Source: Bradysia coprophila (Eukaryota; Arthropoda; Insecta; Diptera; Sciaridae). From it: a DNA stretch of 64,000 bases. The stretch is from positions 868,001 to 932,000 of the forward strand of contig NW_023503746.1 of assembly GCF_014529535.1 (NCBI RefSeq), in the 5' to 3' direction. The translations under genes and the position numbers were made by a program. Below, one piece after another: positions 13,001 to 24,096 of this stretch; position 1 is the first letter of the stretch; each line of letters starts with the position of its first letter. The notes beneath the pieces were generated by a model that did no database searches, was not told the origin of the DNA, and was given only the letters and a program-made list of their open reading frames with translations.

Positions 13001-15607
13001 GTAAACATGCCTTTTCCTAAACACAGAAAGTCATACAGCTATTAAAGTCTTCCGTTTCAGTCCCACGACATACATCGTGTCAAATTCGCTCAAAACTTCG
13101 GCGTAAAATCTATCGAATGGTTTGAGGATTGGCTGGATAAAGACTACCAATTGCCAAAGCTAGACATGGTTAACATTCCGGACTTTCTCTTCGGAGCAAT
13201 GGAAAATTGGGGTCTAATTTTGTACAGGTAAACTATCACTAGATCTTTCGAACTAATAAAACCGATGCTAAAATGCTAACTGATTTCATAAAGAGACCCT
13301 TACCTCTTTCGCGATGAAGATGATATCCTAGGAATACCAGTTCGAAGTCAACAGTCTGGTGCATTGCTTATTACTCATGAACTGGCTCACATGTGGTTCG
13401 GTAACGAAGTCACTCCGGAGTTTTGGACTTATATCTGGCTGAGTGAAGGATTCGCCAGGTTCTTCGAGTATTATGTGTCGGACATTGTGAGTAGCTTCGG
13501 TATATTATAGACCATTCGGTTACCATTTAATCAGATTCTTTACCTAAGAAGTTTTTCCACCTGAAATGTGTTTCTAGTAGTGTGGGTGTGCCGAATGACG
13601 ATTCCGACTTTTGTGTTTCAGCTTCTGCCCAGCTGGCACCTGATGGATCAGTTTTTAGTCACGAATTTTCAATCCGCACTTTCCCAAGACGATAAGATTT
13701 CGGTTAGAGCAATGACGACTGATGTGGTTGAACCGGATGTGATAAATAATATGTTTAACTACATCGTCTACGCTAAGTGTAAGAACATTTTTCATTTATG
13801 AACGAAGACGTATCCAATATCAATCAAAGTATTTTCAAACAGCTGCCTGCGTCATACGTATGTTTCAGCATGTAACGGGAATCGATGTATTCCAAACAGC
13901 TCTGAGAAGCTACCTGGCTGATCGTTCTTTTAGCACAGCCAACCCCGATTATCTTTTCAATCATTTCCAAAATGCAATTGGTAACGCTGGACTATCTCTT
14001 CCTAACACCATCAAGAACTTGTTCGAAACGTGGTCCAATCATCCAGGATATCAGCTTGTTAAAGTAACTAGAAACACAGAAAGCCAGACCGTACTTTTCG
14101 AGCAATCTCGATTCTTCGTTAATCCGTCTGAAGCACAAGGTCAATCTTACCCTGAACGATGGATTCCAATCAACTTCGCTACATCTAATAACCGAAATTT
14201 CGATCGAACAACACCAGACCTATGGCTTAGTCCTGGTGCAACGGCACAATCACGAACATTTGATGGACTGGATAATAACGATTGGATAGTCGTGAACAAG
14301 CAAAACACTGGTTACTATCGCGTGCAGTACGATCAACATAATTATGATTTGCTTCTAGCTGAAGTGAACAGCGATGGTTGGAAGAACATCCACGTTTCGA
14401 ATCGGGCTCAGTTGCTCGATGACGCAATCAATTTGGCTAAGGCTCGTCACATAGACATAAGTATTGCATTTGGATTCTTAAATTCGCTACGACGTGAAAT
14501 CGATCTTCCTGAGGCTTATGCGCCATGGGCAACAGCTCACAATGCTATCACATATCTGAATGGATATTTGAAAGGGCACAAGGATTACAATCTCTTCCAA
14601 GCTTTTGTAGCTAGCATCAGCAGTGAAGCCTATTCAAACGTTCAAGTGAACACAGTAGAAACTCGTCATTTGCATCGCATACATCGGCTGAGTGCGGCCA
14701 GATGGGCATGCTTGATGGGAGTGCAAGAATGTGTAAATGATGTTGAAGAAATTGTGGATGGAATGGTAAGAGTTAGGGTGTTGCAGAGACTCATCGTGTG
14801 AAAATAATAAAATTTTATTTCGTTTAAAGCTCGACGGTTCGTTCGAAATAATCGACGAAATCAAAGACTTTGTATATTGCACTGCAGTGAGATATTCTGA
14901 TCGACTGACTACAGCATTGGGCACGCATCTGCTGACCTTATTCATTTCGACCAATAAAAGGGATGATCAGGAAATTAATCGCATAGTTTCAGGTCTGGCA
15001 TGCTCTAACGATGCTGGAATCATTGAGGGGTGAGTCTAAAAGTAAAATTTTGAAATCGATTTTCCTAACATCACTCCATTGTGCAGCTATCTTCAGTTGA
15101 TAATAACTTCAAATCCACTGGTACCGGTTACTGCACAAGATCGTCAAATTGTCTTTAGAGCAATAGCGGGTGCAAGTGGTTTAGGACTAGATTCGGCCTT
15201 ACATTTTCTGACGAACAATTTCTTGGCAGTGCGAAACAGGTTTGAAGGGAACACATTTCTCGCAAAACTTTTACAAACATTCCGTCTTGTCCTATAGCTT
15301 AGGAGCTGATAGTTTAGAGAGTATTTTCAATTATCTCGGTCCATTGATGACTTCGGAAGACCATGTCAACCATGTAAATGATATTATTGAAAATTTTGCA
15401 ACTTTCCTGACCTCCGCCCAAAGGAACGCTGCCGTTGCAGCAGTGAATCGTGCTAGAGAAAATATCGAATGGCTGGCATATCACGGTGACAGCATTTCTC
15501 AATGGTTAACAGCTAGCGATGTTGGTGGAAGTGCTAAAAGCATTGTGGTCGATTCAATTCTTGTGCTCTTTGCTGTAGCATCTTCGCTGAGATTACTACT
15601 TGCGTAA
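10030..15607 (+). CDS. Aminopeptidase N (M1 family), GPI-anchored type; paralog 2 (one frame break)
   Basis: Zinc aminopeptidase paralogous to its two neighbours. Exons: 10030-10529, 11227-11385, 12858-12996, 13061-13227, 13294-13486, 13622-13776, about 13843-14765, 14830-15029, 15087-15239 and 15298-15607, giving about 965 residues. It has a signal peptide (MWKSLVIFALGVTITNS), GAMEN at about residue 311, HELAH at 350-354 and the third zinc ligand E373 (LSEGFAR replaces the usual NEGFAR). The C-terminus (SILVLFAVASSLRLLLA) looks like a GPI signal. The junction 13776/13843 is odd. The donor AA|GTGTAAG and acceptor AAACAG|CT are the natural pair, and the family sequence (YAK-AACVIRM) continues across, but joining them is one base out of frame. 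A sequence error, a frameshift mutation or a noncanonical splice could explain this. Introns 1 (697 nt) and 2 (1472 nt) are large; intron 2 carries repeat insertions. Confidence 0.85.
11619..11863. mobile_element. ACCTGT-type MITE in intron 2 of aminopeptidase 2
   Basis: It starts ACCTGTTATAGACCGCATG and ends with the inverted form GTCTGTGACAGGT. The interior shares long stretches with the copies at 18126-18335 and 57662-57870, such as GAGCTTGTCATTATTTTTGT and GATAACAGAT. No coding capacity. Confidence 0.7.
12012..12150. repeat. CAGCTG-end inverted repeat, copy 1
   Basis: About 140 bases in intron 2 of aminopeptidase 2, with CAGCTG near both ends and the ending CAGCTGAAAAACAGCTGAAT. The ending and a central purine/pyrimidine core (ACACGTGGTAGTGG) recur, partly in reverse complement, at 17805-17940. 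Probable MITE. Confidence 0.5.
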
Positions 15608-16459
15608 AGGGCGTTACGTAATCAAAGACTTAATTTTGTTTTGTTTTTCTGTTTACAAACTTAATTAAATTATTAAATTTGCTGTTTGAAGAAGTATTTT
15701 GATATAATGAACTCACGGATCTACCATCTGACGCGGAAACTGACTTTCAATAGAACCAGAACGATTCCATCGAAAATTTGATCACAAGACCGAACAATAC
15801 AATTAGTGCAGTAGCCATGGAAGTGCCCGTGTCCATGAAAGGAATATTTTTCAGATTTCCCTGTAAGTAGCCTTAGATGCTTAAAGATTCAAGAATGAAA
15901 CTACTAATATCAGGTCGTAATAGACTAAGCCTCGGACTAAGTTCTCAGGACGTGCAAAAATAATTTTCCCATAACATGCTCACATTACTTCATCTTCTTT
16001 TGCCTTTAATAAACATTGTGATCCACCCTGTATTGTCCAAATGTTTGTAGCCATATTTCTAATTGTTAGATGTTCGATAACTTATCGAATGAGTGAATAT
16101 TAACTTGGAATTTTGCTTACTTCTAAATGTCAATCAATATATGTATCAAAATAGATTCCGAACTTGACATTTTTCTAATATTATCCTCGTGAAATCTTCT
16201 TACTTAAATACCCTGAACACCCTGTTAAACTTAATCAATCAACATTTCTGCTACAAATATGACTACAAATTGCTATCAATATTTCTCTGCAGACGCGACA
16301 TAACCATTGTTTTGGACCACCCTGTAACCTTCAGGTGACTTTAGATATTCGAAAATTGGTATATGTGTAGAGAATTTTCCGGGAAACAATATTGTAGAAT
16401 ATTAACTAAACATAAAATCATTGTTTCCATCTGAAATATGATAAAAACAGAGGGACAGC

Positions 16460-16920
16460 CTACCGAAATCGGGCGTGTTTTCTAGTGGAACTTTTTATAG
16501 GTACCTAGAAAGGACTTCGACCCTAGAAGCCAAAACCACTCTCAAAAAAATTCTTCGAAGCTTGTGTGGCTGGTGAAAGGTGATCAAAAACCGAAAACTT
16601 GCACTTTTCTTACCAAAATTTATCCAGTTACACGAGCCGTACATGGTCGTGTGGGGTGTCATTAGAAAGGTAATCACATGTACTATTGAGCCAAATAGAC
16701 TCTTTGGTTTTAAAATCAATCCACACTGAAATATGTGCAGTTGAAGTTTTCAACAGAAAACTTGCACTTTTCTTACCAATATTTCTCCAGTTACACGAGC
16801 CGTACATGGTGGTGTGGGGTATCATTTGAAAGGTAATTTTATGTGCTTTTGGGCTAAATAGGGTCTTATGGGGTTTGGATGCATCTACGATGAAATATGA
16901 GAAGTTGAAATGCTGAGCAG
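16460..16920. repeat. Dispersed repeat with an internal 166-base tandem duplication
   Basis: A segment beginning GAAAACTTGCACTTTTCTTA at about 16591 is repeated about 166 bases later (about 16757). Both copies carry CCAGTTACACGAGCCGTACA and then GTGTGGGGT. A related single-unit copy lies at 45961-46215, sharing the lead-in CGACCCTAGAAGCCAAAACC and the exit GAGAAGTTGAAATG. No coding signal. Confidence 0.75.
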
Positions 16921-17804
16921 TGAGAATAAACCTATTTATTGATAGATTCGGATTTTAAAGCGCTTTTCTTGGGACAGAAATGCCTTTTTCACCATTTTCA
17001 TCAAAGACTTTTTGCAGATTAGATGCCATTTTGGTATCAACATTGAAAACATCGCGTAGTACACGACAAATATTCCATCATGTTCAGCAATTCACGCCGT
17101 AAGTGAAAAACATACCGCACAGCAGATCATTTTAAAGCTTAATTTTTTACATGTATTATTTGACGTCAGCGCTATTTGGTCCAACGCTCAGTTGTGAATA
17201 TTTACATTTTTAACGCACTTATGACATGAATTGTTTGGAGCGGTGAACATCAGCGATATTGATATACTTAGTCTGAATTCACAGTTCTTCGTTTTCACTC
17301 CGTGCACATGACAAATGACATTTGAAACAATTTAGCACATGATGAACATATTGTTTGAAAGGTCAACTGTTATGTACACGGAGGCAAAACGGAATTAAAA
17401 CTGAGAACTGTGAGTCCACCTTAACTAGAGAGGGTTTGTTGTATTTCCATTGTGCGTAAAGTTCAAATCAGTATTAAAATTGCGGGGCTTTATGCTGGAA
17501 AGACGCGACGCATCGAAAGAGGGTTTCGATCAAATTTCACTCTATTATAGTTTCGTCTCGAGTCTCGTTAGGATAGAAAGAACAAAGCAAATTTTGGTCG
17601 TAAAACGTTTTCGATGCCCCGTGTGTTTCAAGCATTAGTGAACTGATATTGCAGCTAAAGTTTGGTTCCTGTTCAAACTGTTGAGAGTCATAGCACCGAA
17701 AAAATCGAAAGATTTTAAGGTTCTTACCAACAAATCAAAATACTTTGCTTATTTTTGCCCTTGAATTTTAATACAGTTACAGGCAGTGATGAATTTGCTT
17801 CAGT

Positions 17805-17940
17805 TGCTTGTCAGCTGATTCACACAAAAAAATCAAAACTGTTTTATACGTCTTTACACGGTTTTACCACTACCACGCGCGTGCATGGAAATAGTTTTGA
17901 TTGTATGTGTGAATCAGCTGAAAAACAGCTGAATCTGGAA
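17805..17940. repeat. CAGCTG-end inverted repeat, copy 2
   Basis: The arms GTCAGCTGATTCACACA and TGTGTGAATCAGCTGA lie about 100 bases apart and are followed by AAAACAGCTGAATC. Sequence next to the arms (AAATCAAAACTGTTT and its reverse complement) extends the pairing. Related to 12012-12150. Confidence 0.7.
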
Positions 17941-18125
17941 ACACAATTTTCTATTTACCGGAAATTTATTATCATTCCTTAACCTACATAGTGCGTGGGA
18001 TGAAATTCGAGTAGTCTTAACATAGAACAAAGAAGAGTCTAAAACTTTTAGGAGAATATAGTGCGTTCCACAACTTTTCATGGCAAACATCATGGAACAA
18101 AGAAAAATCTTAAAGACTTAAACTG

Positions 18126-18335
18126 ACAGACTTACAGACGACAAGCATATGAACAGTATTATTATCAAATCTATTACTTCCATCGATCAAAGTATTTTTA
18201 ATCTGTTGATTTCTAATCTTGTACTTCAATTTTTTTAACATGTATTTTACCATAAAAAGGACCATATCACCCAGAGCTTGTCATTATTTTTGTCGTTGTT
18301 ATCGATAACAGATTAATAGCCGTAAGTGGCAGGTA
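18126..18335. mobile_element. ACCTGT-type MITE
   Basis: A copy of about 210 bases of the same family as 11619-11863 and 57662-57870. The interior contains CCATCGATCAAAGTATTTTT and CCAGAGCTTGTCATTATTTT; the right end (AATAGCCGTAAGTGGCAGGTA) is a diverged terminal repeat. Confidence 0.7.
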
Positions 18336-19188
18336 TCCACGAACGTTCCACGTTCTATAGTGGACCTTACTGGCTCAGCATAAACCCGTTTATTGAAGAA
18401 AAAAGATTCGGAGTTACATGTTAAGGTTTCGACCAAAAAAATGAACACATCAAAGACATTTTAGGTCATTGAAAGAAGTACTTGACATGAATCTTAATAG
18501 GGGAATTTTAGAGAAGAACTCTTGCACTTAAGTAGGAATTGAAATTTCTACAAGACAATATCATATGCATTTTTGTGGCAATCGGTCGCTCCCACTTTTC
18601 CTAATCTAACAGGTAGTACGCACTTAAGTGTTTCAGAATTATACGTGTAACGCCATCAATCCTATTTTTAACATTTGTTAAGAGTAATCTCAAAATTACT
18701 GTTGAAGATATCAGCCACTTTCGTATAAATATAACAATTCACTGATACGCATATAGATTACGAACATCGTTTAAGAGAGGGGCTGCAAAGAAGCGTACAA
18801 TGTCCAAGAAGGTATAGAAAAAAACAATTTATTTAGGAGAAAAACTTTTAGAAAATTTCTTTCGTAGAACAGAATCTTGGTACAGCACGAGGTCGTTATG
18901 TTAACTTTTTACAAACAGCATTTGTCTCAATAAATCTTTTACTTATTTTAATGAAACTTCCAAAATAAATTTGAAAACCAATTGCGTCTGTTCCCTTCAA
19001 TTCTTCTTAGCATAAAACTTTGAATTTACCAAACCCTACAGCTGATGCTGATCGTCAGCAGAATTGCAAAAATCCCCAATTTTAATCAGTAGCAGACACA
19101 CACTGATTAGATAGTTCAAAATGTGGCTCAAATATCGGAATTAGGTAACTTTGGTGCCAGTCTGTGAAGGTGCTTAGAAGAAACAAGT

Positions 19189-22100
19189 ATGCTGCCGCTG
19201 CGGTCTCTCATTTTATTGGGAATAATCTCCTTATCCCTTGTAAGTCTTGGGAGTTGTCAAGATGAATATACGATTATTCCGAGGGTAGAAGATTTGCCAC
19301 CACTCGAAGATGTGTTCACTACATTTCGATTGCCCAATGCTACACAACCTAACTCGTACGATGTGACGCTTCGAACAGGGATTCATGAGGGAGATTTTGC
19401 ATTTACTGGAAACGTGCAAGTCAACATAAGCATTGTCGATCCAACCAATACGATAACGCTACATCACCGATATTTAAACGTTCAAAATGTTAGATTATGG
19501 TCGGGAACTGGCAATACCAGTGTTCCAGTACTTTCTCATAGTTACAACACAACCTTTGAGTTTTTTACTGTTGCTGTGCAAGAAACACTGGCGCCTGGCG
19601 AAACTTATATCCTAGATGTTGACTATAATGGAACACTTCGGGCAGATCAAGCAGGTTTCTATAGATCTTCTTATCTGGCTGACGATGGAACGAGAAGGTT
19701 TTACCTACTTTACCAACCCGACTTTTCTATAAATTAAAAAAAAAATCTTCATACAGATGGCTAGCAACAACCCAATTCGAGTCAACTGATGCTCGACATG
19801 CATTTTTATGTTACGACGAGCCGAACAAAAAGGCAACTTTTATCATCAGAATCACACATGACCCGTCCTACTCAGCTATTTCAAATATGCCCGAAGCTTC
19901 GGTAACGGAAAAGTAAGCGGTTTTTTCACGCAACAATGGCTTTAGGTCACTCATGAGTATTTTTTGGTCAGTGATGACGGAACAGTAACTACGGAATTCG
20001 AGGAAACACCTTTGATGAGTACGTATTTGGTGGCATTTATCGTATCGGACTTTGATCATCTGGCTGGTGGACCCCGAGACGTTCCTCAACGTACATTTGC
20101 TCGACCCAATGCTGTCAATAATTCCGCGCTCATGCTAAGCGCCGGCGAACGAATTATGGATGCGTTGGAGGGCTATTTGGGCGTGAATTACTCGTTACCC
20201 AAGATGGACCAAGCTGGAATCCCAGATTTCGCTGCTGGTGCTATGGAAAATTGGGGACTCGTTACCTATCGGTAATAATAGGGTTACATTGCATGCTATG
20301 AAAGTAATTCATTACAAGAGGTAACAATTTTGAGATTTTGAGAAAACTAGAAAGTGTGTTTTTGAGCAAGCTTCGGTGACTGTCTTTTCGGCAAGTGTAG
20401 AGTTTGTATATTCGAGCCGAAGGCGAAGTATACAAGAGTTTTCGACTATAACATAATTGTTTCCGAAGTAATGAAGAACGTAGAAACATCAAATGCATTC
20501 TGGTTTACTACCTGCCCCATGTGAAAATTGATTTCTACACAAGTAATGGATCATTTTCGCTGTGTGCAAATGGCTATGTAATGGTCCACTTTTGCATGGG
20601 ACAGGTAGTAAAATAATATTTCGATTCTTACGCATACGTTTTTCGTTCAGAGAGACCAGTTTCTTCTACTTTGAAAATGTAACCACTTACACGACCGTAT
20701 TGGGTTCAGTTAAAGTGGTTGCTCACGAATACGTACATCAATGGTTCGGAAATCTTGTCAGCCCGGCGTGGTGGTAATTACCGACGCTTGTCCATAGTTT
20801 TATGATTTAAAAATTTTAGATTTTCTCAACCGCTTGTTAGGACATATTTGTGGTTGAATGAAGGCTTCGCTCGGTTCGTTGAACACATTGGCGTAAATTT
20901 GGTGTACCCTGACTGGCAAATGATTGACTATTTCTTGGTCCGGACAATGCAAAATGTAATGCAATCGGACGCTTCAGCAACTTCACGTCCGATGTCACTT
21001 TATGTGGAACATCCCAACGACATTGAACGACAATTCAGTAATATTGCATACGATAAAGGTAAAACAAGCGGAAATGTTGCCTTCATGATGTTAATGCGAA
21101 ATGTCTTCAACAGCTGGAAGTGTTATACGTATGTTCATGAACGTTTTAACGGAATCTACATTCATAAAAGGATTGAATTTGTATCTCAACGAAATGTAAG
21201 TTTCGTGTTGTAAGATGTGCGATATTTTTCCGCTTTAAGCTCACATGATGGTACGTTGTTGTAGGTCCTTTTCAAATGCTGTCGAGAACGATCTCTTTTC
21301 CGCACTAAATACTGCCGGTAGTTCTCTTTCTCTTGAGTCTCTGATTTAATCCGGTAAAAACGTTTGTCTCCTTAATTCTAGCCCGCGAAGATTCTAGCAT
21401 CCCAGCGGATATTGACATTGCTACCACAATGGGATCGTGGTCACAACAAGCTGGCTTCCCCGTCGTGACAGTCACTCGAAATTACACTCAGGGATCGACC
21501 CAAAATGTTACTCTCTCACAAGAACGCTACTTTACCGTCCAGCCCACTACACCCGACAACACAACGTGGTGGATTCCCATCAATTATGCCACCGCACAGA
21601 ATCCCAATTTCAATGACACAAGGGCTGATGAATGGTTCCCCCAAAATCACCAACTGGGAAACTTTACCATTCAAATACCATCGTTGAATGCAAGTGATTG
21701 GTTGATTGTTAACAAACAAGAGACGGGTTACTACAGAGTGCTGTATGACGAACGAAATTATGAATTAATATCGGAAGCATTGGCCAGCAATATCGATGCT
21801 TTTCATAATTTGAACCGAGCTCAACTGATTGACGACACTTACAATTTCGTTCGCACCAATCGATTGACTTACGATACATTCTTCCATATCACAAGATTTT
21901 TGGAATTCGAACATGAGTACGCTGCCTGGTATCCAGCCATTACCGCATTCACAACCATCGATCGATACTTCTCGGGCCACGATAGTTATCCAATATTTAG
22001 GGTATGCATAGACGACGCAAAACCGATTTTTTTTTTAACTTTCTTTGATTTCGGCAGAATTATGTCCGTACTTTGATTGAACACCTCTATGTGTGGGTCG

Positions 22101-22851
22101 GTGCACGTGATCAAGGTGATGAGCCACATTTGAGAAAGTACGCCCGAACGATAGCCATTAACTGGGCATGCAACATGGGATCATCTCATTGTCGCGGTGA
22201 TGCCGCCCAGGAACTTCGAAATATAATCGCCAGTGGCGAAGATTTCCATCAAAACGTACGGGATGCTCTCTACTGCGCGTCCTTACGCAGTGGTGGTCAA
22301 TTCGATTTTAATTTCTTGTGGAACCGAACCATTTATACGGAAGACGTAACCACTCGAAATATTTTGATCAATGCTCTGGGATGCACCACCAGCAGACCAC
22401 TGTTAACCGAATACGTCAGATCATCGTTGAATTCAACCAATACTGGAGCTATTCCATATCGGGCTGGTGAACAGTACAGAGTTTTCACTGCTGTGTTTCA
22501 GAATGGAATGACTGGGTTAGAAATCGCCGTCGATTTCTTACTTGAAAACCTTCAAGAAGCATACACTACGTACGGTTCTAACAATTTCGGAAATACTCTT
22601 ACTGGACTAGCCCAGCGTATTGGCAACGAACAGTTAATTGAACAGGTGAGAGACTGAAAATGATGTGGAAAAATTACAATTTACTCAACAACTTGCAATT
22701 TCAGTTTGAATTGTTATTGACTGCGGCACAAGAGGCGAACCTAGCATCTGCGACAATAATAAACAGAGCGCGAGAGTATGTGGAAGAAAACTTAAGCTGG
22801 CTAGCTGAACATGGAGATGTAATTTCCGATTGGTTGGATGAAAACTACTGA
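19189..22851 (+). CDS. Aminopeptidase N (M1 family), probably secreted; paralog 3
   Basis: Zinc aminopeptidase of the same cluster. Ten exons: 19189-19697, 19757-19912, 19972-20271, 20651-20773, 20841-21058, 21114-21195, 21265-21317, 21382-22001, 22058-22645 and 22705-22851. They sum to 2796 nt, 931 residues, without a stop. Features are a signal peptide ([19 protein letters not shown]), several N-glycosylation sequons in the N-terminal domain, GAMEN at about residues 311-315, HEYVH at 347-351 and the third ligand E370 in NEGFAR. Unlike the two neighbours it stops at [17 protein letters not shown] with no hydrophobic GPI tail, so I infer a soluble enzyme. Intron 3 is 379 nt because a dispersed repeat (20282-20613) sits inside it; all the other introns are under 70 nt. 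AATAAA at 22881 is a likely polyadenylation signal. A short in-frame continuation past 21058 (a read-through of the 55-nt intron) breaks family similarity, which supports the intron. Confidence 0.93.
20282..20613. repeat. Dispersed repeat inside intron 3 of aminopeptidase 3
   Basis: It starts GGTTACATTG and ends near GACAGGTAGTAAA. It matches 53562-53970 over most of its length (shared ATTCATTACAAGAG, GTGTGTTTTTGAGC, GAGCCGAAGGCGA and ATTCTGGTTTA). Spliced out in my gene model. Confidence 0.75.
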
Positions 22852-22880
22852 TTTCATGAAACGTTGTACGTCTCAATGTA

Positions 22881-22886
22881 AATAAA
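22881..22886 (+). terminator. Polyadenylation signal AATAAA for aminopeptidase 3
   Basis: A canonical hexamer 30 bases after the stop codon of the third aminopeptidase. A second AATAAA at about 22930 could serve as an alternative. Confidence 0.55.
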
Positions 22887-22999
22887 TCTAAAATTAATTT
22901 TGTTTGGCAGAGCAGATCACTGTTGTATTTAATAAAGACGAAGTAACGATGTAAGTGGTATACTTCTAGGATGCATGTTCAGAGCATTTGTTGTATATC

Positions 23000-23170
23000 C
23001 AGGGCCTACTTTCGATAATTTAAATTATCGAAATTATCGAAAAATTGTCTAAATTCTCCAAAAATTATCGAAATTCTTAAATTTACTTTTGGAGAATTTT
23101 GATAATTTTTCGATAATTTCGAGAATCTTTCGATAATTTCGATAATTTAAATTATCGAAAATAGGCCCTG
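23000..23170. mobile_element. hAT-type MITE, 171 bases
   Basis: The ends CAGGGCCTA and TAGGCCCTG are inverted repeats extending about 40 bases through TTTCGATAATTTAAATTATC. The flanks are TGTATATC (22992-22999) and TGTATATT (23171-23178), a 7-of-8 target duplication as expected for hAT elements. No coding capacity; the whole interior is AT-rich ATTATCGAAA repeats. Confidence 0.85.
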
Positions 23171-23398
23171 TGTATATTACCACTCAAGTTTGTTTCCTTA
23201 TTTTTCATGAGTTGAGAGCAAATCGCTACGACTTTGGCCCTTATATTGCAAATTCGTATTATCAAGTGCGTACATAAACCTAATGCATGTAGGACGACTC
23301 GCATGCTGTACAATGTACGCTTCCTTCTGCCCCTCGAAAACCTTGCATCTATTATAAACTTTTGGTTCGAAAGCTAATGCACTAAGAACCATTGAAAG

Positions 23399-24096
23399 CA
23401 GGGACTATTTTGGGGAAAATTATTGGAAAAATAAGGAAAATAGAGAAAATAGGGAAAATCGGGAAAATCGGGAAAATTAAGGAAAACAGGGAAAAAAATA
23501 GGGAAAATTGGGAAAAGATTGATGAAAATTTTCACTGTTTTCCTTATTTTTCCTATTTTCCCAATTTTTCTGTTTTTCTTAATTTTTCCTATTTTCCATA
23601 TTTTCCCAATTTTCTTTAATTTTCAAAATTTTCTTTTTTTTCCAAATTAGTTTTAAACGTTTTAAAATGTCAGTACCATCATTATAAATCAAAACTCTTG
23701 AAGCGACAATAAATTAATGAATTTTGCTAGTAATTTTTGTGGAAGTGTTTTTGTTACTCAAATCATAATTTCTTGTCAATACCGAAAATCCCGGTATCAA
23801 TCCCGGGATTCAGATTTAAAATTCCGAATCCCGGTATTGCAAAAACAGTCCGGGATTGCATTCCCTACAGCTATGTCTCACAAAATATTTTTTTAATGTA
23901 AAATTCACTGTTCCGAATTTAAAAAATGCTTATTTGATACACTATTCTATTTTAGGTGAGAAGGCAATATTTGGAAAAAAAATTAAGGAAAATAGGGAAA
24001 ATTGAGAAAAATACGAAAAATTAGGAAAATTAAGAAAAATAGGAAAAATTGGGAAAAATATAAAAATAGGGAAAATTTTCCTTAAAATAGTCCCTG
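23399..24096. mobile_element. hAT-type MITE, 698 bases
   Basis: Terminal inverted repeat CAGGGACTATTTT, flanked by a perfect 8-base target duplication ATTGAAAG (23391-23398 and 24097-24104). The subterminal regions are runs of GGGAAAATTAAGGAAAAT, inverted at the other end. Open frames within it are low-complexity artefacts. Confidence 0.9.

Larger units (their letters stand above)
15608..19188. other. Intergenic region between aminopeptidases 2 and 3
   Basis: No gene seen. It contains the duplicated repeat at 16460-16920, an inverted repeat at 17805-17940 and an ACCTGT-type MITE at 18126-18335. Short fragments matching a CCACCCTGTA motif (near 16023 and 16316) also occur. The 3' end of aminopeptidase 2 and the promoter of aminopeptidase 3 must lie here; I could not assign a clear TATA box to the latter. 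Confidence 0.55.

Noticed and set aside
21059-21213. Open frame continuing from the aminopeptidase 3 exon ([14 protein letters not shown]...)
   Set aside because: It is read-through of a 55-nt intron. Splicing 21058 to 21114 restores the family sequence [10 protein letters not shown] in frame.
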